From the NCBI GenBank assembly GCA_045539425.1, contig JAZQFH010000036.1:62001-126000 (forward strand): a DNA stretch of 64,000 bases, in the 5' to 3' direction. This DNA is from RUG14871 sp045539425. GTDB taxonomy: Bacteria > Bacillota_I > Bacilli_A > Erysipelotrichales > Erysipelotrichaceae. Made by a program: the position numbers and the translations under genes. Positions 41,358 through 50,343 of the stretch are shown here, one piece after another (position 1 is the stretch's first letter; each line of letters opens with the position of its first letter). Under the pieces are notes generated by a model. That model was not told the origin of the DNA and searched no databases. It saw only the letters and a program-made list of their open reading frames with translations.

Positions 41358-42764
41358 TTATTTCCAAAGCTGCTCATCATCCACATGCCAGCTATCCAGC
41401 CAGCGGATGATCACTTTTCCCTGCGGATATTCTTCGCACGGTTCCTTCACGATCACTGGCAGCCAGACATAGTCGGCGATGGACGTGTTTGCCGTTTCGA
41501 GTTTGTTTGCGGCATACATTTCCCGCTTTTCCTCTTCCGTCGCATGATAGTTTGCCGGATCATAGACCGAGGCAATCGCTCTGACAAACAGGTCCGCAAT
41601 TCTCGCATCCACGTGATAGTCAGAGAGCCAGCGGTCTGCCATTGCCACAAATCGGTCCGTACCATTGATCCGGAACACCTTCGTGATCTGCGAATTGAAG
41701 GAGGCATGTGTATCGTCGTTTTCATGCGGATCGCCGATGGAGATGAATTCATCTTCCCAATCAGAGGCAATGGCAGCGTCACTCCTGTTCGGAACGTATC
41801 CGGACATGGAACTTGTCAGCATGTACTTTCTGCCATTGTATTCAAATAAGGACTGCGCTTCTCTGGTGAATGGCGGAATGAGTCCCCTGTAGCTTTCCTG
41901 AACCACTTCTTCCGCGTTCAGATAGTCCTCCGAGAGTCTCATGCATACCGTCGAAGCATGGTTGCCGTCGAAATAGATATAGGCATTGCCGCTTGTTTCA
42001 TCCACGATGAGATCGAAGTCACCAATCTTATAATCATTCGGATGATAGAAATTATGGACCATTTCATATTCCCCCAGTAAAGAATCTGCCTGATAGACAC
42101 TGAAGGCCGCTTCCGCTCCGGAGAGTTTAAACCAGCAGACGTATTTGCCGGTTTTGGCACATTTCACGATATGCGGACGGTCTGTCCGCTTTGTCGGAAA
42201 CATGGAGGAGTCCGGATCTTCCAGATTCGGTCGGATCAGGTATCCCAGATCTTTCCAGTTATAAAGATCCTTCGATGCATATACCTTCAAACCCCAGGTC
42301 CAGATACCGTTCTGTCCATCGGTATATTCCTTATTTTCCCCATACCAGTAATAAATACCGTCTTCATAGTACATGGCGCCGCCATGCGCCTGGATTCTCT
42401 CGCCTTTGGTATCCAGCCATACCTGTCCCGGATAGATGGCATCCTGATGATGGCATTCTTCCTTTGGTGCTTTATTACGCTCTTCTTCCCAGATCTTCTG
42501 AAACTGTTCCATCTGTCTGCGTTCCATTTCGGTAATGATCTTTCCGGAAGCATTCAGCTCATCAAAGGCTGCACTGATCTTCGCTAAAACGGCATCGCTG
42601 TTGGGAACTCTGGCATATTTGATCAGCTGATTGAGAGACAGCGTCAAGGCCTGAGGATTCCCTTCCGCCATTTTCAGTAAGCCCGGCATCATCTGTGACA
42701 GTAAATTTCTGGTTTCTTCTACTTCCAGTAAGTTCTTGAGTCTGGTATCTGTATTTAAAATCAT
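41358..42764 (-). CDS. GH43-like glycosidase with N-terminal helical module
   Basis: A 468-residue protein. Residues ~1-95 are helical (TDTRLKNLLEVEE and LTLSLNQLIKYA), resembling the C-terminus of the GH2 enzyme next door. From ~110 it is a five-bladed beta-propeller of the GH43 family: HGGAMYYEDGIYYWYGENK, DRPHIVKCAKTGKYVCWFK, IGDFDLIVDETSGNAYIYFD and MLTSSMSGY. No signal peptide, so cytoplasmic. Probably removes an alpha- or beta-linked pentose or galactose unit; exact specificity unknown. Two bases separate it from the GH2 gene. Confidence 0.85.
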   Translation of the reverse strand: MILNTDTRLKNLLEVEETRNLLSQMMPGLLKMAEGNPQALTLSLNQLIKYARVPNSDAVLAKISAAFDELNASGKIITEMERRQMEQFQKIWEEERNKAPKEECHHQDAIYPGQVWLDTKGERIQAHGGAMYYEDGIYYWYGENKEYTDGQNGIWTWGLKVYASKDLYNWKDLGYLIRPNLEDPDSSMFPTKRTDRPHIVKCAKTGKYVCWFKLSGAEAAFSVYQADSLLGEYEMVHNFYHPNDYKIGDFDLIVDETSGNAYIYFDGNHASTVCMRLSEDYLNAEEVVQESYRGLIPPFTREAQSLFEYNGRKYMLTSSMSGYVPNRSDAAIASDWEDEFISIGDPHENDDTHASFNSQITKVFRINGTDRFVAMADRWLSDYHVDARIADLFVRAIASVYDPANYHATEEEKREMYAANKLETANTSIADYVWLPVIVKEPCEEYPQGKVIIRWLDSWHVDDEQLWK

Positions 42765-42766
42765 AC

Positions 42767-44947
42767 TTACCCTTTCTTTATTTTCTGAAGTGCACTGTTC
42801 AGTGACTTGATCATTTCCGGTTTAATTGCCGGCCCTGCCTGCTTCAGCAGAGTTTCCAGCGGCATTCTTGCCAGCATCTTCTGCAGATTTTCATTTCTCG
42901 AGCTGGCCTGAGCGACATCACCGCGGGAAGCCTTGGCTGCTTCCATGATCCGGTTCACGATTGCTGCAGATACCGGGTTTGCCAATAAGGCACCGAAAGT
43001 ATCCCTGATGGAATAGCAGCTTTCATCAATTTCTTCCTTATCGAACCAGTTGACGATTTCATTATCAAGCAGCTGATAGGACGGATCCGCTTTTTCCACT
43101 CTGACGATCCGGATTTCATCTCTGTATTCACCCGCAACCGCCTCAATGACGTGTTCCGTTTGAATGGCGACTTCAAATTCAAAGACTTTTGCGCCTTTTT
43201 TTGTTTCGATAAGTTTTCCATCTACATAGAGGGAAACCTCATCCAGATTGGAATACACCTTCACTTTGGTAACATCCTCCGCCCGGTTCACATAACGTCT
43301 TCCGCATACGTGAACAAACGGTTCTTTGCTCCAATAGGCTTTGTATAAATAGAACGCATCCTTGCGAATCTTGCGGTCAAATGTAACCAGACCCTTCTGG
43401 TTCTGTCCGTCGCGGCCGCCTTCATTTCTGCCGTCTGCCCCGAAGTCGAACATATTCCAGACAAAAGTGCTCCAAAGATAAGGCCGCGCTTCGATCAGCT
43501 TGAGAATGTGCTCATGATAGACACACTGATATTCCTCGGAATAATCCCCTCTTTGCGGATTTGAGGAATGGAACTGAATATTGGCATCCGCACCGTATTC
43601 GGAGAAACCGATCACCCGGTTCGGATATTTACTGTGATATTCATCAAAGAAGGCATCGTTGTCCTTCAGATCACCGACATACCATCCGTAATAGAGGTTG
43701 TAGCTTCCGACATCCGCGACATCGATCAGCTCGCTGTCCGTTTCCAGCATGAAGACATGCGCCATGGTTGTCACTCTGGTAGGATCCATGCGGTGGCAGA
43801 GGTCATTCAGCAGTCTGTGGTTTTCCAACAGATCCGCCGTGACGGCTCCGGAAGCCGTGATTTCATTGGACAGTCCCCAGCAGCATACGCACGGGTGGTT
43901 GTAGCACTGGGTAATCATCTCTCTCATCTGTGACAATGTGTTTTCCCTGCCGTTTTCCATATGCAGGGTAATATAAGGAATCTCCGCCCAGACGATCAGT
44001 CCCGCTTCATCACAGAGATCATAGAAATCCTGACTGTGCTGATAGTGCGCAAGACGGATGGAATTGGCACCGATTTCCCGTATGAGTTCCAGATCTTCCC
44101 TGTGTTCCTTCCGGGTAATGGCATTGCCCATTTCCCATCTGTCCTGATGGCGTGAAACACCTCTCAGAGGATACTCACGGCCATTGAGAATAAAGCCTCT
44201 TTGCGGATCAAACTCCATGGTGCGACAGCCGAAGCGGACGCAGATTTCATCATCCGCATATTTTGCTCTGGCTTCATAGAGATACGGATCATTGATTCCA
44301 TCCCATAAACGAACATTTTCCAGACAGAACACCGCTTCACTGTAGCCATTTACGGATTCTACAGTCTTAGAAAGACCGTTCACGCAGAAAGTCACCTGAC
44401 CGTCCCCGTTCTGCCAGCTTTCCACCTTCACTTCGGCATTACTGTCTTTGACGACTGGTGTAACTTTCAGGCCCGGCGTTCCGTCCTTGATCAGTTCGAA
44501 ATGCCTCTCATTGACGGAAATCAGTCTGACATCGCGGTAGATGCCTCCATAAAAGGTAAAGTCGGCTTTCTGAGGATAGACATGATCACTCACTCCGTTA
44601 TCCACCAGCACACAAATGGTATTCTTCTTCCGTAAGTCGCATAGTTCAACGCGGAAAGTGGAATAGCCGCCTTCATGATGAGCGATACAGCTGCCGTTCA
44701 GATAAACATCCGCCGTATGGTTTACACCGCCAAATTCCAGATAATGATGTTCTCCGCATTCCGGCTGATCAAACTGCTTCACATAGCTGCATACGCCCCT
44801 GTAGTAGTCGTTACCGCCATCCTGGCCGTCTTTACTGTTCCAGCTGTGGGGTAAAGAAACCTTTTCGGCATTGGCAGGAATTTCGCAGGCTACCTTGTCA
44901 TCTTTGATAAAATACCAGTCATTGTTGAAGTTTTGAACTGTTCTCAT
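42767..44947 (-). CDS. GH2 family glycosidase (beta-galactosidase-like)
   Basis: A 726-residue family 2 hydrolase: sugar-binding beta-domain (~1-165), immunoglobulin-like domain (~170-255) and TIM barrel (~260-560). Acid/base Glu362 is in CWGLSNE and nucleophile Glu450 in GFSEYGA. The C-terminal ~85 residues form a helical add-on (TFGALLANPVSAAIVNRIM ... MIKSLNSALQKIKKG). No signal peptide. The donor could be beta-galactoside, glucuronide or mannoside; sequence alone does not decide. Overlaps the GH3 gene by four bases (ATGA), middle of the operon. Confidence 0.92.
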   Translation of the reverse strand: MRTVQNFNNDWYFIKDDKVACEIPANAEKVSLPHSWNSKDGQDGGNDYYRGVCSYVKQFDQPECGEHHYLEFGGVNHTADVYLNGSCIAHHEGGYSTFRVELCDLRKKNTICVLVDNGVSDHVYPQKADFTFYGGIYRDVRLISVNERHFELIKDGTPGLKVTPVVKDSNAEVKVESWQNGDGQVTFCVNGLSKTVESVNGYSEAVFCLENVRLWDGINDPYLYEARAKYADDEICVRFGCRTMEFDPQRGFILNGREYPLRGVSRHQDRWEMGNAITRKEHREDLELIREIGANSIRLAHYQHSQDFYDLCDEAGLIVWAEIPYITLHMENGRENTLSQMREMITQCYNHPCVCCWGLSNEITASGAVTADLLENHRLLNDLCHRMDPTRVTTMAHVFMLETDSELIDVADVGSYNLYYGWYVGDLKDNDAFFDEYHSKYPNRVIGFSEYGADANIQFHSSNPQRGDYSEEYQCVYHEHILKLIEARPYLWSTFVWNMFDFGADGRNEGGRDGQNQKGLVTFDRKIRKDAFYLYKAYWSKEPFVHVCGRRYVNRAEDVTKVKVYSNLDEVSLYVDGKLIETKKGAKVFEFEVAIQTEHVIEAVAGEYRDEIRIVRVEKADPSYQLLDNEIVNWFDKEEIDESCYSIRDTFGALLANPVSAAIVNRIMEAAKASRGDVAQASSRNENLQKMLARMPLETLLKQAGPAIKPEMIKSLNSALQKIKKG

Positions 44948-47415
44948 AATTTGATTTCCTCATTCTTTCGAATCAGAGCCAGAACTCTGGCACAGCTGGT
45001 TCTCAGCGCTTTTCTGCTGACTATGTTTTCTTCCAGGCCTTTCTGTAAGGCAATATGCTGATCGCTTCTGCCTGGCATGATCAGATCACAGCCGCTTTCA
45101 TTTGCTTTCTGTACATTGGAACTTGCCGGCTTGCATGGATCTTCCCGGGAAGCCTTCATGGAATCCCAGTCAGACATCACCAGACCTTCAAATCCCCATT
45201 CGTTTCTTAAGACCTTATTTAACAGATCATCGTTGTTTGTGCAGTAGACACCGTTTACTTTATTATATGCCGCCATCACGGTTGCCGGACAGCTTTCCTT
45301 CACAACGATTTCAAAACCTCTCAGATACAGCTCCCGCAGCGTCTTTTCACTCATATTGGAGGACGACATGTTCCGCTCAAGTTCACAGCTGTTCGCTGCA
45401 TAATGCTTCACGGAAACAAATCTGCCCTTATGGGACTGTACTCCTTTGGTCAAAGCCGCAGCCACCTTACCGGATACGATTGGATCTTCACTGTAGTATT
45501 CGAATGTTCTGCCACATAACGGATTTCTTAAAATATTCAATGCCGGAGCCAGCCATACCGTTACCCCGTAACATTCCATCTCTCTGCCGATTCCCTCTCC
45601 GACTCTATTAATCAGTTCTTCATTGAATGTCTGAGCCAGAAGCAGAGAACACGGCCACGCCGTAGCGTACTGATAATGAACCACTCCGTCATCCGGAGAA
45701 GCCATCTGGGAGCGTAAAGCCATGCCGGAGAAGCCGAACATATAGCGTTTGTAGGCTTCCAATACATGCGGAACACGGGCAGCCTTGCTGGTACCGTCCG
45801 GCAGTTCCACCACCTGGGAAGTCAGATTCAGACCCTGCGGACCATCGGACAGGATGATGTTCGGGATGCCATATGCTTCATATAAGAGCGGACTGGTCGT
45901 GCCGGAAGCGCCCATGGCTTCCACCTGCAAGCCTTTCGCAGAAGTACCGCCGCCAACGACAAGACGGATCATGTCTTCCTCGCTCATCTTTTCCAGAAGC
46001 GGATCATACGCTTCCGTTGCTTCATAATGATGGATCACAGGTTTCATCTCTTCTGTCTTTATGGTATAAACATCAAGTCCCTCGACGGCTTCCTCTTTTT
46101 CCCCGTTTCTTTTCAGAGAGGTTAATTCTTTCTTCAGCGGGCAGACATTTGTGCACTGCTCGATTACACTCAGGCAATTCACCTTGATAACGGCTGCGTT
46201 CCTGACGTTTTCAGAACTGTTGCCCAACTTCAGGATATAGTTGCCTTCTTTTAGGACAAACGCGGAGAGCATTTCATCATAAACGGCAAGATCCTTATAG
46301 TCGAAGGTAAGCGTGAGTATCTCACTTTTCCCTTTGGAAAGTTCTTTTGTCTTCTGAAAGGCAATCAGACGCTTGTATTCGCCCAATTGCTGATACGGCA
46401 GTTTAGCGTAAAGCTGAACCACTTCCTTACCGGAGCAGTTGCCGATATTTGTGACTTCGCACACCACGCTCAGTCTGCCGCCTTCCACGCATAAGCCCTT
46501 ATAGCTGAGTTTGAATTCCGTATACGATAAACCGTATCCGAAATAATAGCGCGGTCTTACATCGAAGGAATCAAAATAGCGGTAACCGACAAAGACACCT
46601 TCGTTGTAGTCCTGTTCATATTTATTATCCGAAAATGCGGAATAGTTTGCGGAAGACGGAAGATCTTCCAGATGGTATGCCCAGCTTGTTGTCAGTTTCC
46701 CGGAGAAATTTCTTTTCCCGCTCAAAAGCTCACCTAAGGCATTACCGCCTTCTTCTCCGCCCTGCGCGAAATAAACCAGTGCGGAAATCTTCATTTCATC
46801 CATGAAGGAAAGGTCAATCTGTCCGCCGACATTGACAATCACCGTCAGCTTATTATAGTGCTCCGCCAGAAAGCGCAGGTTTTCGATCTCAATGTCATCC
46901 AGGCGGTAATCTCCCTTCGCATCTGTTCTGTCATTCCCTTCGCCGGCCTGTCTGGCAAGGACGTAAATTGCATTCTCGCACGAACATAAATCTTCTTTTG
47001 TGATTGCAATGCCGTAAGGATGCTGGAACGGCTGAACCGTACCTAAAATCTGGTAGAAGTTCTGCATGCCCTTCACACGTTCTTCCTGCTCGATACGGTA
47101 TGCTTCATAGGTATCGCTATAGTATCTGTCAAAACGGTCAAGCCATTTTTCCGTCAGGATTTCCATTCCGTTGTTCTTTAATCCGTCTTCAATGTTGACG
47201 GAATATCTTTCTCTGACAGCACCGGAACCCGTGCCGCCTTTAACGCTCATACGTGCTCCGGAGCCATATAAGGCAACACGTCTGTCTTTCAGCGGAAGCG
47301 TTTGATTGTCATTTTTCAAAAGGACAAAGCCTTCTGCGGCAGCTTCGAATGCCAGACTGCGGTTTTCCGCTTCCGTCGTGCTTACATCACTGCTTGTTGG
47401 TCCTTTAATAATCAT
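44944..47415 (-). CDS. Circularly permuted GH3 family glycosidase
   Basis: An 823-residue family 3 hydrolase with swapped domain order. The alpha/beta sandwich comes first (AAEGFVLLKNDNQTLPL, residues ~27-45), then a fibronectin III-like region (~300-410), and the TIM barrel last, with RTFEYYSEDP, GRFVSVKHYAANSCE and the nucleophile Asp749 in GLVMSDWD. In the usual order the barrel is first. No signal peptide, cytoplasmic. The start follows AAAGGATAA. First hydrolase after the symporter. Confidence 0.92.
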   Translation of the reverse strand: MIIKGPTSSDVSTTEAENRSLAFEAAAEGFVLLKNDNQTLPLKDRRVALYGSGARMSVKGGTGSGAVRERYSVNIEDGLKNNGMEILTEKWLDRFDRYYSDTYEAYRIEQEERVKGMQNFYQILGTVQPFQHPYGIAITKEDLCSCENAIYVLARQAGEGNDRTDAKGDYRLDDIEIENLRFLAEHYNKLTVIVNVGGQIDLSFMDEMKISALVYFAQGGEEGGNALGELLSGKRNFSGKLTTSWAYHLEDLPSSANYSAFSDNKYEQDYNEGVFVGYRYFDSFDVRPRYYFGYGLSYTEFKLSYKGLCVEGGRLSVVCEVTNIGNCSGKEVVQLYAKLPYQQLGEYKRLIAFQKTKELSKGKSEILTLTFDYKDLAVYDEMLSAFVLKEGNYILKLGNSSENVRNAAVIKVNCLSVIEQCTNVCPLKKELTSLKRNGEKEEAVEGLDVYTIKTEEMKPVIHHYEATEAYDPLLEKMSEEDMIRLVVGGGTSAKGLQVEAMGASGTTSPLLYEAYGIPNIILSDGPQGLNLTSQVVELPDGTSKAARVPHVLEAYKRYMFGFSGMALRSQMASPDDGVVHYQYATAWPCSLLLAQTFNEELINRVGEGIGREMECYGVTVWLAPALNILRNPLCGRTFEYYSEDPIVSGKVAAALTKGVQSHKGRFVSVKHYAANSCELERNMSSSNMSEKTLRELYLRGFEIVVKESCPATVMAAYNKVNGVYCTNNDDLLNKVLRNEWGFEGLVMSDWDSMKASREDPCKPASSNVQKANESGCDLIMPGRSDQHIALQKGLEENIVSRKALRTSCARVLALIRKNEEIKL

Positions 47416-47433
47416 AAGTTATCCTTTCTGTAA

Positions 47434-47461
47434 ATACCGGCAGAGTACTCTCTGCCGGTAT
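47434..47461 (-). other. Intercistronic hairpin between symporter and GH3
   Basis: A perfect 12-bp stem (47434-47445 with 47450-47461, loop TACT) not followed by a T-run on the minus strand. It likely affects mRNA cleavage or stability rather than termination. Confidence 0.6.
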
Positions 47462-47469
47462 GGAATATA

Positions 47470-48864
47470 CTATTCGTTCATCGCCGCTTCTTCTGCAGGA
47501 GCGTTTTTCTTGTGAGCTTTTTCGATTTCAGCAACTTCTTTTTCCAGTTTTGTGAATGCCATGGCCAGTAAGAACATGCCTAAGCAGAACAGTGCCGGAA
47601 TCAGAGAATAGGAAGCTCTGATCATGAACAAGGCACCCGGTGTCTGAGTCGCAAGTGCTCCGGAATATCCGGCGAGCTGTAACAGGACACCGATCAGGAA
47701 TGAACCGATGGCGGAACCGGCATTGGTACCGAAGTTCTGGAATGCGGAGATCGTTCCTTCCATACGCGGAAAACCCTTATGTGCGGAATAAGTCGCAACA
47801 TCGTAAATCATGATACCCATCAGGTAGGATGGCGCAAGTGCACTGATACCGGAAAGAATGAAGCCGAAGCGTAACATTGTCATGTTGGATCCGGCAAAGA
47901 AGTTCAGTAAATAGCCGGCCAAACCGATGATGGCGCCGATACCCACAACTTTGGACAGTGACAGTTTCCGGATCATCAGCGGGAATAATGCCATTAACGG
48001 CAGAATCGCAACGGAGAGGACCTGTAATGATCCGTACAGGCCGATATCACCAACGATCCATGTGAAGTAATAGGATGCAGCACCCATACCCTGGATAGTC
48101 TGTAACATCAGAGTGATTCCGAGAACGATCCAGACATACTTGTTGGTCTTGATCAGTTCAATGATCTGTTTCAGGGTAACCTTTTCATCTTCCTGACCTT
48201 CATGATCGCTTTCGACTTTGACATCTTCCTTGACGAAGAAGAAGCGTAATAAACCAACCAGCATCAGCGGTAAGCCGTACATGGCAACCAGTTTTGTCCA
48301 GCCTGCCGGGCTTGTAGCGATGACTTTCATGAGTCTTGGGAAGGAAACGGATACGACCATGGCCAGCAATGTGCCGAGGATACCACCGTAGCTCTGCAGT
48401 TTTGTCATGACTGTCTTGTTTTTGAACGCTCTGACCATGTATGGAATCTGACAGGCAGCCAGCATTGTCTGGAAGATGGACTGTGTCAGTGCATAGGAGA
48501 TGAACAGCCAAATGCTCTTAACAACCAGCGATCCGTTTGCCGGAATGGAGAATAAGGCAATTTCCGAGAGCCATAAGCCGATCAGGCATAACTCCCAAGG
48601 TCTTCCCTTACCGAGCTTGGTATTGGTATTGTCGACTAATACGCCGGCGAACATTTCACCGACAGCATCCAGAATCTTGGAGAACATCAGCAGTGTACCG
48701 ACAAGTAACGGCGGCATCTGCATCACGTCCGTGCAGTAGATCGTCAGATAGCTGTTGATAATCATAAAGCTCGCAGCTACCGACCAGTCTCTCATTCTCC
48801 AGGCGAGAAAGCGACCAATTGGCAGTTTGTCATCAGGATTTTTAACTCTCTTTTCTTTTGTCAT
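47470..48864 (-). CDS. GPH family sugar:cation symporter
   Basis: A 464-residue, 12-helix MFS-type protein of the glycoside-pentoside-hexuronide family (MelB/XylP-like). WRMRDWSVAASFMIINSYLTIYCTDV and DAVGEMFAGVLVDNTNTKLGKGRPW are the N-terminal family signatures; a Gly/Glu-rich basic C-tail follows. It imports the oligosaccharide or glycoside degraded by the three hydrolases. Start at 48864 follows AAAGGGGAGT. First gene of the operon, divergent from the AraC regulator. Confidence 0.93.
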   Translation of the reverse strand: MTKEKRVKNPDDKLPIGRFLAWRMRDWSVAASFMIINSYLTIYCTDVMQMPPLLVGTLLMFSKILDAVGEMFAGVLVDNTNTKLGKGRPWELCLIGLWLSEIALFSIPANGSLVVKSIWLFISYALTQSIFQTMLAACQIPYMVRAFKNKTVMTKLQSYGGILGTLLAMVVSVSFPRLMKVIATSPAGWTKLVAMYGLPLMLVGLLRFFFVKEDVKVESDHEGQEDEKVTLKQIIELIKTNKYVWIVLGITLMLQTIQGMGAASYYFTWIVGDIGLYGSLQVLSVAILPLMALFPLMIRKLSLSKVVGIGAIIGLAGYLLNFFAGSNMTMLRFGFILSGISALAPSYLMGIMIYDVATYSAHKGFPRMEGTISAFQNFGTNAGSAIGSFLIGVLLQLAGYSGALATQTPGALFMIRASYSLIPALFCLGMFLLAMAFTKLEKEVAEIEKAHKKNAPAEEAAMNE

Positions 48865-48906
48865 TATTTTACTCCCCTTTTATTTTATCTTTCGATAATA
48901 TCTTAA

Positions 48907-48987
48907 AGCATAGATGAAAGCGCTAACACAATATATTTCGTCACGCCTTAATAATATTCGTCTTAATTATTAAATTTAACGAATATT
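48907..48987 (-). promoter_or_regulatory. Control region of the glycan operon: cre site and AraC-type repeats
   Basis: A perfect catabolite-responsive element TGAAAGCGCTAACA lies at 48915-48928. Upstream of it are two direct copies of TTCGTC 20 bases apart (48937-48942, 48957-48962), each preceded by an AT-rich ATAT, and an 8-bp inverted repeat AATATTCG-N19-CGAATATT (48953-48960, 48980-48987). A weak -10 (TATGCT, minus strand 48907-48912) has no good -35, as expected for activator dependence. Confidence 0.7.
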
Positions 48988-49013
48988 GTTATATCATAGC
49001 TAATTTTATATAT

Positions 49014-49019
49014 TATAAT
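49014..49019 (+). promoter_or_regulatory. -10 box of the AraC regulator gene
   Basis: TATAAT six bases before ATG 49026; no clear -35. A leaderless or nearly leaderless message is implied. Confidence 0.5.
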
Positions 49020-49025
49020 GGAGTC

Positions 49026-50210
49026 ATGGATCCCTTCTTTAACCTGGAAACAAACATGTTATTAAAGATTCTGCAGAGCAGTCTGTCAATCAGCTGCGTT
49101 ATTTTGAATGCGTACAGGCAGATCATCTATACAACCTCTCCGAACAGAATTACCACATTGATCCTTTCCGGGAACAAAGTATTTCACAGAATGCTCGATC
49201 AGAAGAAGGACAAACTGCCGATTCTTTTCGGCTCATCTCTGGGATCCATCTGGGCTGCCTGCTTTGATGAACGGGGCTTCATTTTCGTATTAGGTCCTTT
49301 TCTCTTATCGGAGTTAGCAGAAGACATTGCAGAAGAAGCCATGGATCAAAGTCAGATTCCGCTGCGTACTAAACACGAGATCATGGACTATCTGAAAACC
49401 GTTCCCGTCATCAACTATAACGGCATCTATCCTTACGCGGAGATGCTGCATTTTGCGCTGAACAATGAAAAAATCAGCAGCGATAAAATCGAAACGTTTT
49501 CCGCCGGAAATTCCACAGACAATTCAAAGCCATCCCGGAGAGACAGAATGCGCACCTATAAAGCCGAGCTGCAGTTAATGAAAAACATTGAAGAGGGAAA
49601 TTTGAACTACAAGGAATCACTGGAAAATGCCCGCAAGCTGTCGTACGGCATGAGCATTTCCACCGGAAATCCCTCCAGACAGATGAAGAATTCCGTCATC
49701 ACCTTTATCTCCCTCGCGGCCAGAGCTGCCATACGGGGTGGACTGACACCGGAAATTGCCTATACCATATCAGACATGTATACGGAAAAAGTGGAAAAAG
49801 TCGATCACTTAAGTGAACTGACGCAGATCGGCAATCAGATGCTGGAAGAATACATCAGGCGCGTTCATGCCGTAAAAAACAAAGTGAAATACAGCAAAGC
49901 CATTCAGATCGTCATGGACCACATTGAAATGAACATTGAGGAGGAAATACCGCTTTCTTCTTTGGCTCAGCTTACCGGCTATACGGAATACTACCTCTCC
50001 CGCACCTTTAAAAACGAGACCGGCGTCTCCATTAACCGCTACATTGCCAGCGCCAAGATCAAGCGCGCAAAACTGTTACTGGACACAACGGATCTCAGCG
50101 TAAAAGAGATTGCGGAAAAACTGGGGTTTTCATCCGAGACCTACTTCTCCATGGTATTCAAAAAGGAAGAAGGCATCAGTCCGGCAAAATACCGCAGCCA
50201 GAACAGATAA
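49026..50210 (+). CDS. AraC family transcriptional regulator
   Basis: A 394-residue regulator. Residues ~1-280 form a sensor domain of no recognised family, and the C-terminus (~295-392) is a two-helix-turn-helix AraC DNA-binding domain (IPLSSLAQLTGYTEYYLSRTFKNETG and LSVKEIAEKLGFSSETYFSMVFKKEEGISPAKYR). It is divergent from the symporter/GH operon and is its likely activator. The start has only GGAG two bases before it, so translation may begin leaderless. Confidence 0.9.
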   Translation: MDPFFNLETNMLLKILQSSLSISCVILNAYRQIIYTTSPNRITTLILSGNKVFHRMLDQKKDKLPILFGSSLGSIWAACFDERGFIFVLGPFLLSELAEDIAEEAMDQSQIPLRTKHEIMDYLKTVPVINYNGIYPYAEMLHFALNNEKISSDKIETFSAGNSTDNSKPSRRDRMRTYKAELQLMKNIEEGNLNYKESLENARKLSYGMSISTGNPSRQMKNSVITFISLAARAAIRGGLTPEIAYTISDMYTEKVEKVDHLSELTQIGNQMLEEYIRRVHAVKNKVKYSKAIQIVMDHIEMNIEEEIPLSSLAQLTGYTEYYLSRTFKNETGVSINRYIASAKIKRAKLLLDTTDLSVKEIAEKLGFSSETYFSMVFKKEEGISPAKYRSQNR

Positions 50211-50241
50211 GCAGCCTGCACCAAAGATTCAATAAAAACAG

Positions 50242-50268
50242 ACAGCAATCCATCGGGTTGCTGTTTTG
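50242..50268 (+). terminator. Terminator of the AraC gene
   Basis: A 10-bp stem with one G-T pair (50242-50251 with 50255-50264, loop ATC), then TTTG. Short T-run. Confidence 0.65.
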
Positions 50269-50312
50269 ATGCGGGAGACACACTGTATTTCCCTTTTCAC
50301 AAAAGAATATCC

Positions 50313-50343
50313 GAAAAAAAAGAATAAGGATGTTTCCTTATTC
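50313..50343 (-). terminator. Terminator overlapping the ROK gene stop
   Basis: GAATAAGG pairs with CCTTATTC (50322-50329 with 50336-50343), then eight T on the minus strand. The stop codon lies in the stem. Confidence 0.85.
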
